DNA of 9,584 nucleotides. Origin: Anaerolineae bacterium. GTDB lineage: Bacteria; Chloroflexota; Anaerolineae; CG2-30-64-16. A program made the translations under genes and the position numbers. Under the pieces are notes generated by a model. It saw only the letters and a list, made by a program, of their open reading frames with translations, was not told where the DNA came from and ran no database searches. This document shows, in pieces, positions 1-6,925 of the stretch (within the stretch, counting starts at the first letter, position 1; every line of letters begins with the position of its first letter). Where the stretch lies: the NCBI GenBank assembly GCA_025454565.1, contig JALOOE010000171.1, positions 1 to 9,584 on the forward strand. The letters are read 5' to 3'.

Positions 1-84
1 TTCTTCAGCGCCAAGGCCAAAGCCGGTAGTACGCCGCTGGACGTGCTGCCGTGGGTTGTGTTGGACCTGCGGCCGGCTCAGTAG
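1..84 (+). CDS. 3' end of an unidentified protein (partial)
   Basis: Frame 1 is open from the window edge to a TAG at 82-84 and gives 27 residues ending in WVVLDLRPAQ. I do not recognise the family; the tail is mixed hydrophobic/basic with no motif. The stop lies only 4 nt before the ATG of the next gene on the same strand, and that gene has no clear Shine-Dalgarno sequence of its own. The two are therefore probably one transcript with translational coupling. The call rests on this tight junction and on codon usage like the neighbours, not on homology. Confidence 0.5.
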   Translation, partial: FFSAKAKAGSTPLDVLPWVVLDLRPAQ

Positions 85-88
85 ACGC

Positions 89-1081
89 ATGACGCAGACC
101 ACGTCCGGCCGCCTGGAGGCGATCGACCAGTATCGCGGCTTCGCCATCCTGCTGATGGTGCTGGCCGACTACCTGGTGGGTGTCAAGATCGTTCCGATGT
201 GGCTCAAACACGCGCCGGACGTGGGCTACACCGTCATCGACCTGATCGCGCCGCTCTTCGTCTTCGCCATCGGCCTGACGTTCGGCATGTCGTTCCGGCG
301 GCGCGCAGCCCGTGCCGGGTTGTGGCCGACCTACGAGCACTTCATCACCCGCAACCTTGCGCTGATCGGCCTGGGCTTCCTGTTGACGCTGGGCGGCGAT
401 TTGACCGGCGTCTATGGCAGCACGGTGAACTGGGGGCTGTTGCAAGCGCTCGGCGCGGCGGGGCTGCTGGCGCTCGTCGTGATCCGGCTGCCGCTGATCT
501 GGCGAGCGGCGGTCGGTCTGGCGCTGCTGGCCGTCTACCAGTTCCTGCTGGATCGTCTCTGGCTGGCGGACGTCATCGCCGCGCCGCACAACGGCCCCTG
601 GGGCGCGTTGAACTGGGGAGCCATGCTGATCCTGGCGACGACGCTGGCCGACCTGTACCACGGCGATGCGTCCGCCGTCCGTGATCCGGAGCGCAGCCGT
701 CGCGCCTACCTGTGGATCAGTCTGGCAGTGCTAGGCGCAGGGCTGGCGCTGGCGCTCGGCGTGCCGGTCAGCAAACATCGGGCTTCGGCCAGTTTCGTGC
801 TGCTGAGCCTGGGGCTCAGCGCGCTCGTCTTCTACGGCTTCCACCTGCTGAATGCGCGCACCTCGCTGCGACCGCCTGTGTTGGGCACCTGGGGGCGCAA
901 CGCGCTGCTGCTCTATTTACTACACGGCATCGTCATCGGGCTTTTTGTGTTGCCGGCGATCCCCGCGTGGTACGTAGATGCGTCGTGGTGGCTGGTCGTG
1001 GTGCAAGCGGCTGCGCTGCTAGGGATTCTGAGCGCGATCGGCCTCTATCTCGATCGGCGCAAGTGGTATTGGACACTTTAA
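89..1081 (+). CDS. HGSNAT-like membrane acyltransferase (COG4299/DUF5009/DUF1624 type)
   Basis: The protein has 330 residues and about eight to ten hydrophobic membrane segments. The N-terminus carries the family signature RLEAIDQYRGFAILLMV (residues 8-24). It is followed by KHAPDVG (40-46) and then TVIDLIAPLFVFAIG, which lines up well with the loop of human heparan-alpha-glucosaminide N-acetyltransferase that holds the acetyl-accepting His; that His corresponds to H41 here. The usual Trp two residues after HA (HAxW) is Asp. The C-terminus has the expected GRNALLLYLLHG segment (about residue 275) and ends in a short basic tail. Known family members move acetyl groups from cytosolic acetyl-CoA to amino sugars across a membrane; the bacterial substrate is generally unknown, and here one could guess an envelope polysaccharide. 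ATG at 89 was chosen over TTG at 56 because it starts just before the conserved motif and 4 nt after the upstream stop. No linked glycan gene is visible inside the window. Confidence 0.8.
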   Translation: MTQTTSGRLEAIDQYRGFAILLMVLADYLVGVKIVPMWLKHAPDVGYTVIDLIAPLFVFAIGLTFGMSFRRRAARAGLWPTYEHFITRNLALIGLGFLLTLGGDLTGVYGSTVNWGLLQALGAAGLLALVVIRLPLIWRAAVGLALLAVYQFLLDRLWLADVIAAPHNGPWGALNWGAMLILATTLADLYHGDASAVRDPERSRRAYLWISLAVLGAGLALALGVPVSKHRASASFVLLSLGLSALVFYGFHLLNARTSLRPPVLGTWGRNALLLYLLHGIVIGLFVLPAIPAWYVDASWWLVVVQAAALLGILSAIGLYLDRRKWYWTL

Positions 1082-1088
1082 GGCGGAT

Positions 1089-1189
1089 TGATCGCTGGGC
1101 TTCAGTCAGGCGCTGACCCCTCTCGACTCTGCGCCATCCGCCGCCGCGGCCGGGACTGGAGCGCCGCCAACCCATCGCCCCAGCGATCA
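1089..1189. repeat. 11-bp inverted repeat flanking the convergent gap
   Basis: TGATCGCTGGG at 1089-1099 is the exact reverse complement of CCCAGCGATCA at 1179-1189, with 79 nt between the arms. The gap lies between the stop of the plus-strand acyltransferase and the stop of the minus-strand glg gene. Inside it is a smaller GGCGC (1109-1113) / GCGCC (1131-1135) pair and a GC-rich run. Neither strand has a U-tract after the outer arms, so it is not a standard intrinsic terminator. It may still fold in the read-through RNA of either gene and limit convergent transcription. No gene is seen in 1082-1199. Confidence 0.45.
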
Positions 1190-1199
1190 TCAGAACGAC

Positions 1200-2453
1200 T
1201 CATCCGCCGATTGTTTCGCCACTTGCCACTTCGAGGCCGGGATAGTCCTTCGCCGTCGCGCGCGGGAAGATCACCACGTTGCGGCCGATCGTCGCGCCCG
1301 CCGGGACAGTGGCGCGTTTGCCCACGACGGTAATGCCCGTGTTGAGGCGCTCCGGCCACTTCAGGTTCGGCGTGTTGATCCCATCGACGCCCACTTTCGC
1401 AGCCGTGCCGACTACCACCCGCTTGTCCACGATGGCCCGATCGACGACTGCGCCGGCCTCGACCCTGGCATCCGTCATCAGGATTGCGTCGCGCACGATG
1501 GCCCCCGCCGCAACATGCACCCCCGGCGAGATCACCGAATTGATGACCGTGCCCTCGATCTGGCATCCGTCACACAACAGGCTCCCCTCGACGCGCGCCT
1601 GCGGCCCGAGATGTGCGGCCGGTCGTTCCTCGCTGCGCGTGTGGATCACCCGTTCAGGGTTGTGGAGGTCGAGCGCGGGCGTCTCGCCAAGCAGCGCCAT
1701 GTTGGCCTCATAATATGCCTGGAGCGTGCCCACGTCGGCCCAATAGCTGTGAAACGGATACGCGTAAACCTTCTGCGCGTGCACCAGCGCCGGGATGACC
1801 TCACCGCCCAGGTTGTGCTGCCGCCGACCGGGGCCAGTAGTCAACGCCTGCACCAGGATCTCGCGCTTGAAGACATAGATGCCCATGCTCGCCATCGTGC
1901 TGCGCGTGCGCTTCGGCTTCTCCTCATACTCCACGATCTGTCCGTCGGGATCGGCGGCGGCCATGCCGAACCGATGCGCCTCGAACGCGGGCACCTGGCG
2001 CACCGCCAGCGTCACATCGGCGCCGTGGGCGCGGTGGAAACGCAGCAGCGGCCGGTAATCCATCGTGTAGATGTGGTCGCCGGCCAGGATCAGCACCTCT
2101 TCCGTCGAGGCGGCAAGCCCATCCAGGTTGAAGCGCAGGGCATCGGCCGTGCCTTCCTGCCACGCCCCGCGTTCCCCCTTGGTGCTCTGGTAGGGTTGGA
2201 GCAGACGCACGCCGCCGCTGCTGCGGTCGAGATCCCACGGACGGCCCACGCCGATGTGCTCGTTGAGCGAGCGCGGTTGATACTGGGTCAGCACCGCGAC
2301 GTCGTAGATGTCCGAGTTAACGCAGTTGGACAGCGTGAAGTCGATGATCCGGTATTTGCCGCCGAACGGCACAGCCGCCTCGGAGCGCACAGCCGTCAGC
2401 ACACTGAGCGCCGGCCCTTCGCCGCCGGCCAGAATCATGGCTTGGGTGGTCAT
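1200..2453 (-). CDS. glgC: Glucose-1-phosphate adenylyltransferase paralogue, probable non-catalytic regulatory subunit
   Basis: The protein has 417 residues and the full GlgC architecture: an N-terminal nucleotidyltransferase domain (about 1-270) and a C-terminal left-handed beta-helix of hexapeptide-like repeats (about 280-415). It shares with its neighbour RIIDFTLSNCVNS, GRPWDLDR, GTADA (101-105), GDH with D126, EEKP (E178, K179) and the metal Asp D240 in ADVGT. The nucleotide loop differs. The canonical GxGTRL is GEGPAL (A15 for Arg), and RAKPAVPF is RSEAAVPF (E25 for Lys, A26 for Pro). The Lys of HIYKM is Thr130. Equivalent Arg and Lys positions are the ones missing in the modulatory large subunit of potato ADP-glucose pyrophosphorylase. 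I infer a regulatory partner for the intact copy, with which it is tandem (13-nt gap). GGAGGAG lies 5 nt before the ATG and overlaps the region of the upstream stop, which suggests coupled translation. Confidence 0.85.
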   Translation of the reverse strand: MTTQAMILAGGEGPALSVLTAVRSEAAVPFGGKYRIIDFTLSNCVNSDIYDVAVLTQYQPRSLNEHIGVGRPWDLDRSSGGVRLLQPYQSTKGERGAWQEGTADALRFNLDGLAASTEEVLILAGDHIYTMDYRPLLRFHRAHGADVTLAVRQVPAFEAHRFGMAAADPDGQIVEYEEKPKRTRSTMASMGIYVFKREILVQALTTGPGRRQHNLGGEVIPALVHAQKVYAYPFHSYWADVGTLQAYYEANMALLGETPALDLHNPERVIHTRSEERPAAHLGPQARVEGSLLCDGCQIEGTVINSVISPGVHVAAGAIVRDAILMTDARVEAGAVVDRAIVDKRVVVGTAAKVGVDGINTPNLKWPERLNTGITVVGKRATVPAGATIGRNVVIFPRATAKDYPGLEVASGETIGG

Positions 2454-2466
2454 GGTTGCTCCTCCG

Positions 2467-3726
2467 TCATTCCACGGTCGCCCCGCTCGGAATCACCTCT
2501 CCGAAAGCGCCGAATGCATCTTCGTCGACGCCCGCTTCGATCACGACATTCCGGCCGATCTTGCGGTAGCCGGGGACGTGCGCGCCCCTGCCGACCATGG
2601 TCGGACCAGTGTTGAAGCGGTCGGGGAAGCGCTCGTTCGGCGTGGTCAGATCGTCGCCCCAACCAAGCTGCGTGCCTGCGCCCACGGTCGCCTCTTTGTC
2701 GATGATGCAGCGATCCACGACGCTGCCCGGCCCCAGCCAGCAATCATTCATAATCACACTATCACGCACCACGGCCCCCGGCGACACATGCACGCCGGGC
2801 GAGAGCACTGACCGGACGACCTGGCCGCGCACATTGCAACCGTTACAAATCAGGCTGTCTTGCGCCGAACCCTGCGGGCCGATCTTGGCGGGCGGACGCT
2901 CTTCGCTCTTCGTGTGGATCACCCAGCCTGGATCGTAAAGATTGAGCTTGGACTCGCCGGAGGTCAATTCCATGCTGGTCTGCCAATACGCCTCCACCGT
3001 GCCGACATCCACCCAATAGCCATCGAACGGGTAGGTGTAGATGGCGTGACTCTCGACCATGCTGGGGATGACGTGTTTGCCGAAGTCCAGGTCGGGGTGC
3101 TGTGGCGCAAGCGCCTGCATTCGTTCGGTCAGCGCGTTTGTGTTGAAGATATAGACGCCCATGTTGGCGAGTGTGCTCGGCGCGTCTTTGGGCTTCTCCA
3201 GGAACTGGGTGACGCGACCGGTCTCATCCGTCAACACGATCCCGAAGCGGGAAGTTTCCTCCGGCGCGACGTTCATCACCGCCACCGTGAGATCGGCCCG
3301 GCGCTCCTCGTGGAGCCGCAGCATCGGCCGGAAGTCCATCTTGTAGATGTGATCGCCGGAGAGGATCACCACGGTATCGGCGCGGCGCTCTTGCAGATAA
3401 TCGAGATTCTGCAGCACCGCATCCGCCGTCCCGCCGTACCAATCCTGCTGCCCGCGGCCCTGATAGGGTTGGAGCAGACGCACGCCGCCGCGGCTCCGGT
3501 CGAGATCCCACGGTCGGCCGATGCCGATGTGATCGTTGAGCGAGCGTGGCAGATACTGCGTCAAAACCCCGACTTCATAGATGCCGGAGTTGACGCAGTT
3601 CGAGAGGGTGAAATCGATGATGCGGAACCGGCCGGCGAAGGGCACGGCCGGCTTGGCGCGCTGCTCGGAAAGCACACCCAGCCGCGTGCCGGCGCCGCCG
3701 GCGAGAATCATGGCAACGACGCGCAT
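2467..3726 (-). CDS. glgC: Glucose-1-phosphate adenylyltransferase (ADP-glucose pyrophosphorylase), catalytic copy
   Basis: The protein has 419 residues, a normal length for bacterial GlgC. It makes ADP-glucose and pyrophosphate from ATP and glucose 1-phosphate, the committed step of glycogen synthesis in the cytosol, normally as a tetramer. Visible motifs are GGAGTRL with R15, RAKPAVPF with K25, WYGGTADAV (96-104), SGDHIYKMD with catalytic D125, the glucose-1-phosphate motif LEKP (E177, K178) and YWVDVGT with D240. The beta-helix domain fills about 280-415. The start is ATG at 3726: it opens with MRVVAMILAGG and follows GGGAGGG by 8 nt; a 20-codon in-frame extension upstream has no ribosome site and no family similarity. 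It is the first gene of a two-gene unit with the divergent paralogue. A promoter candidate lies at 3791-3819, although read-through from the ATPase gene 110 nt upstream is also possible. Confidence 0.95.
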   Translation of the reverse strand: MRVVAMILAGGAGTRLGVLSEQRAKPAVPFAGRFRIIDFTLSNCVNSGIYEVGVLTQYLPRSLNDHIGIGRPWDLDRSRGGVRLLQPYQGRGQQDWYGGTADAVLQNLDYLQERRADTVVILSGDHIYKMDFRPMLRLHEERRADLTVAVMNVAPEETSRFGIVLTDETGRVTQFLEKPKDAPSTLANMGVYIFNTNALTERMQALAPQHPDLDFGKHVIPSMVESHAIYTYPFDGYWVDVGTVEAYWQTSMELTSGESKLNLYDPGWVIHTKSEERPPAKIGPQGSAQDSLICNGCNVRGQVVRSVLSPGVHVSPGAVVRDSVIMNDCWLGPGSVVDRCIIDKEATVGAGTQLGWGDDLTTPNERFPDRFNTGPTMVGRGAHVPGYRKIGRNVVIEAGVDEDAFGAFGEVIPSGATVE

Positions 3727-3790
3727 GGTGCAATCCCTCCCGTGAACTGGATGAAGACGAGAAGTGGCGCCCTCTCGCGAAGGCATCCCC

Positions 3791-3819
3791 CTTTTACCAC
3801 GAAAGCTGCCTCAGGTCAA
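3791..3819 (-). promoter_or_regulatory. Putative sigma-70-type promoter of the glg pair
   Basis: On the minus strand TTGACC (complement of 3814-3819) is followed after 17 nt by TAAAAG (complement of 3791-3796). The -35 matches consensus at 5 of 6 positions and the -10 at 4 of 6. It sits in the 110-nt gap between the ATPase stop and the glgC start, leaving a leader of roughly 60 nt. Its position suggests the glg pair can be transcribed independently of the ATPase. Confidence 0.45.
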
Positions 3820-3836
3820 ACCATCTGGACATAAAG

Positions 3837-6686
3837 TCATTTGTGAGCGTCTCGTCGCCGCATGAGCCACTTTTCCAGCTCGATGGCCCACAGTACGAGC
3901 GAGCTGGCGACGACGGCCAGCGCGAGCTCGCCAGCGGTGAGCGGCGCCACGTTGAACAAGCCGCGCAGGAACGGCGCATAGATGATGACCAGTTGCAGAC
4001 CGACGATCAGCAGTGCCGCGGCCAGCAACGGTTTGTTGGAGAGCAGGCCGATGCGGAACAGCGACTCCCGGTTGGAGCGGATCGCCAGCGCCTGGAAAAC
4101 CTGCGAAAAGATGATCGTCGTCAGGATCAGCGTATCCCAGTTGATCTCGTGCATGCCGCGCGACGCCGCCAGCAGACCCGTCCCCAGGCCGATCAGGCCG
4201 ATCAGCGTGCCGACCCAGAGAATTTGGACGCCGAGGCCTCGGCTGAAGATGCTCTCGCTGGGCCGGTGCGGCGGCCGGCGCATCACCCCCCGCTCGACCG
4301 GCTCGACGCTCATGCCCAGGCCCAGAATGCCGTCGGTCACGAGGTTCATGTAGAGCACCTGGAACGGATTGAGCGGCAGCGGCAGCCCAAGCAGCGGCGC
4401 AACCATGACGATCAGGACTTTGCCCAGGTTGCCGGCGAGCGAGAACTTCACGAACTTGCGGATGTTGTCGTAGATGCCGCGGCCTTCTTCCACGGCGGAG
4501 ACAATCGTGGTGAAGTTGTCGTCGAGCAGCACCATCGAGGCAGCTTCTTTCGAGACGTCGGTGCCGGTGATGCCCATCGCTACGCCGATGTCTGCGCGCT
4601 TCAGCGCCGGCGCATCATTGACGCCGTCGCCCGTCATCGCCACGACATGGCCGCGGTTTTGCAGCGCCTGGACGATGTTGAGCTTGTGCTCGGGCGAGAC
4701 GCGCGCAAACACGGAGACGTCTTCGACGACGCGCTCCAGATCCTTCACCGACATGCGCGCCACATCTTGCCCCGTCAGGATGCGGCCATCATCGGAGATG
4801 CCCAGCTCGTGGGCGATCTGGCGCGCAGTGAGCGGGTGATCGCCGGTGATCATCACCGGCCGGATGCCGGCGATCTTGCAGGTCGCCACTGCATCGCGCA
4901 CTTCCGGCCGCGGCGGATCGATCATCCCCACCAGCCCGATGAAGATCAGGTCGCGCTCCAGCTCCGCCGGCGTGACGCCCGCGGGCGTCGGATCTGGCAG
5001 CGTCGGGGAGGCGCCGGTGAAGTAGTCGAGCGCCTCGTCCGGCTCCTTCTCGACCGGCTTGAATGCGATGCCGAGCACGCGCATCCCCTGGCTGGCCAAC
5101 TGTTCGTTGGCGACGGCGATGCGCTCACGCCATGCCGCGTCCAACGGTTCGGTGTGGTCGATCGCCCAAACGCGACTGGCGATTTCGACCAGGCCATCGA
5201 CCGAGCCTTTGGTGAAAGCCACGAACGGCCCAGCCAGTTGGCCGGGCAAACAGGCGCTCAGGATATTGCCGGCGGGGCGTTGATGTCCCAGCCGCCCCGC
5301 GTCCCGATCCACCAGGTGCACGGTGGTCATGCGTTTGCGATCCGAGTCGAACGGCGCCTCCGCCACGCGCGGGGCCGCCTGCTCCAGCGCCGATTTCCAC
5401 AGCCCGAAGCGTGCCGCCGCCACGACCAGTGCGCCCTCGGTGGGATCGCCCAACGCGTGATGATAGCCCGGCCGGCTGGGATCGGGGCGCAAGCTGGCGT
5501 CGTTGCATAGGGCGGCGGCGGTCAACAGGAGGGTGAGTGACGGCTGCTCGCAGGCATCTGGCGACTCCTCCGGCAAGATCACCGGCTCGCGATGCTGATA
5601 GGTTTCGGCCAGGTCGATGCGATGCTCGGCCATGTCGAGTACTGTCACGGTCATGCGATTCTCGGTGAGGGTGCCTGTCTTGTCGGAGCAGATGACGGTA
5701 ACCGAGCCGAGCGTTTCCACCGCCGGCAGTTTGCGGATCAGCGCGCGGCGCTTGAGCATACGCTGGGCGCCCAGCGCCAGGGTGATGGTCACGACGACGG
5801 ACAATCCCTCCGGCACGATGGCGACGGCCATGCTGATGGAGGTCATGATCATCAAGTTGAGGTCTTCACCGCGCAGTATGCCCAGCCCGAAGATCACGCC
5901 GACGAGTAGGAGCGCCGCGAGCGCCAGGCCGCGGCCCAGTTGATCGAGCCGGCGCTGCAACGGCGTCGCCGCCGAATCGACGCCCTGGATCATATCGGCG
6001 ACGCGGCCCAACTGGGTGGCCATCCCGATGTCGGTGACGACCATCAGGCCGCGACCATAGGTAACGTTGGTGCCCATGAAAGTCATGTTGCGTTGATCGC
6101 CCAGCGGTAGATCGGCGCCGGAGACGGCCGCGGTGATCTTCTCGATGGGCTCCGATTCGCCGGTGAGAATCGCTTCCTGGATCCGCAAGTTGGCACTTTC
6201 CACGAGCCTGCCATCCGCAGGCACCAGGTTACCGGCCTCCAGCAGGACGATATCGCCGGGCGTCAATTCAGTCGCGGGGATTTCGCGCGTCTCCCCTTCT
6301 CGTCGCACCCGCACGGCCGGCACGGCGAGCTGTTTCAATGCGGCCATCGCCTGCTCCGCGCGGTACTCTTGCACGAAACCCAGGATGGCGTTCAGCACGA
6401 CGATCGCCAGGATGGCGATCGCATCTTTGAGATCGCCCACAAGCACCGAAACAATCGCCGCCACGATCAGGATGACCACGAGCAAGCCCGTGAATTGGCT
6501 GAGGAAGATCTGTAGGCGGCCCCGGCCGCCGCGCTCGGTGATCTGGTTTGGGCCGTAGCGCTGATGGCGCGTCTCCACTTCGGCCAGCGTCAGCCCTTGT
6601 GACGCCCCGACGTGTAATCGCGCCAAAACATCCGGCAGGCTCAGCGCATACCACGCGCTGGATGTCGGTGCACTCTCTGGTTTCAT
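3837..6686 (-). CDS. P-type II cation-transporting ATPase (Ca2+/Mn2+ efflux type)
   Basis: The protein has 949 residues. In order it has an N-terminal cation-ATPase domain (about 10-75), two membrane helices, an actuator domain with LTGES (TGES 175-178), M3-M4 with VPEGLS (E293), the phosphorylation site SDKTGTLT (D335), a nucleotide domain with FTKG (K493), then TGDHP (614-618), TGDGVNDAP (685-693), and M5-M10. It would pump a cation out of the cytosol using ATP through an aspartyl-phosphate. By alignment with SERCA, site II is kept (E293, N781, D785 in NLVTDG). Site I is changed: the M5 Glu is K756 (GNLGKV), and the M8 Glu appears to be Q862. This suggests one ion per cycle. Ca2+ is the best guess and Mn2+ is possible. 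ATG at 6686 was chosen because AGAGGA lies 8 nt upstream and the longer frame would begin upstream of the likely transcription start. The gene is complete. Confidence 0.93.
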   Translation of the reverse strand: MKPESAPTSSAWYALSLPDVLARLHVGASQGLTLAEVETRHQRYGPNQITERGGRGRLQIFLSQFTGLLVVILIVAAIVSVLVGDLKDAIAILAIVVLNAILGFVQEYRAEQAMAALKQLAVPAVRVRREGETREIPATELTPGDIVLLEAGNLVPADGRLVESANLRIQEAILTGESEPIEKITAAVSGADLPLGDQRNMTFMGTNVTYGRGLMVVTDIGMATQLGRVADMIQGVDSAATPLQRRLDQLGRGLALAALLLVGVIFGLGILRGEDLNLMIMTSISMAVAIVPEGLSVVVTITLALGAQRMLKRRALIRKLPAVETLGSVTVICSDKTGTLTENRMTVTVLDMAEHRIDLAETYQHREPVILPEESPDACEQPSLTLLLTAAALCNDASLRPDPSRPGYHHALGDPTEGALVVAAARFGLWKSALEQAAPRVAEAPFDSDRKRMTTVHLVDRDAGRLGHQRPAGNILSACLPGQLAGPFVAFTKGSVDGLVEIASRVWAIDHTEPLDAAWRERIAVANEQLASQGMRVLGIAFKPVEKEPDEALDYFTGASPTLPDPTPAGVTPAELERDLIFIGLVGMIDPPRPEVRDAVATCKIAGIRPVMITGDHPLTARQIAHELGISDDGRILTGQDVARMSVKDLERVVEDVSVFARVSPEHKLNIVQALQNRGHVVAMTGDGVNDAPALKRADIGVAMGITGTDVSKEAASMVLLDDNFTTIVSAVEEGRGIYDNIRKFVKFSLAGNLGKVLIVMVAPLLGLPLPLNPFQVLYMNLVTDGILGLGMSVEPVERGVMRRPPHRPSESIFSRGLGVQILWVGTLIGLIGLGTGLLAASRGMHEINWDTLILTTIIFSQVFQALAIRSNRESLFRIGLLSNKPLLAAALLIVGLQLVIIYAPFLRGLFNVAPLTAGELALAVVASSLVLWAIELEKWLMRRRDAHK

Positions 6687-6739
6687 TCTTGATGTCCTCT
6701 TCCTTCCGCCAAATAGACAGTAGCGCTCGCTTCCCACAC

Positions 6740-6745
6740 ATTATA
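6740..6745 (-). promoter_or_regulatory. Putative -10 element of the ATPase gene
   Basis: A perfect TATAAT is read on the minus strand (complement of 6740-6745), about 54 nt before the ATPase ATG, in the AT-richer divergent region 6687-6925. At 17-nt spacing the -35 would be TAGCGA, a poor match, so this promoter may need an activator or rely on other contacts. The hexamer lies just upstream of the rejected longer start at 6737, which supports the ATG at 6686. A TTGTACAA palindrome occurs upstream at 6787-6794. Confidence 0.45.
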
Positions 6746-6812
6746 CATCCAGGATAGCGGTCTCGCTAACGAAAGACTGTGAGTAGTTGTACAATCTTTG
6801 TCGCGTTGAACC

Positions 6813-6841
6813 TTGCAAACTCTAGCGCTTCATGTTATTGT
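6813..6841 (+). promoter_or_regulatory. Putative promoter of cooC
   Basis: TTGCAA at 6813-6818 and TATTGT at 6836-6841 are separated by 17 nt, each matching consensus at 4 of 6 positions. This is the best-spaced pair I find in the 239-nt divergent region upstream of cooC. It leaves a leader of about 75-80 nt. An overlapping TTGAAC at 6806 is an alternative -35. The call is weak. Confidence 0.3.
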
Positions 6842-6925
6842 AGCGACTGCTCTGTGCTATGCTTGCAGAGGCCGGGGTGTCATGCGGATCTATTCCTCGA
6901 TGCAGGTTGTTGTTCAAGGAGGCCT

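Noticed and set aside
3727..3786. A 20-codon upstream extension of the catalytic glgC
   Set aside because: GGGAGGG lies 8 nt before the ATG at 3726, and the extension has no family similarity.
1515..3834. Long plus-strand open frames antisense to both glg genes
   Set aside because: They resemble each other only because the two glg genes are paralogues in the same relative frame; the composition is shadow-like.
4842..4860. Near-perfect palindrome (9-bp arms, 1-nt centre) inside the ATPase gene
   Set aside because: It falls on the codons of the conserved PVMITGDHP motif and is readily explained by coding constraint; no other copy was noticed.
3843..5510. A 555-codon open frame on the plus strand opposite the ATPase gene
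   Set aside because: It is Gln/Arg/His-rich, low in hydrophobics, has no motif and lies wholly antisense to a gene with perfect family motifs; long antisense frames are expected at this GC.
6779..6925. A 49-residue Cys-rich N-terminal extension of CooC, possibly a metal-binding domain
   Set aside because: The ribosome site sits directly before ATG 6926, family members start with MKIAITGKGG-like sequence, and the best promoter candidate lies inside the extension.
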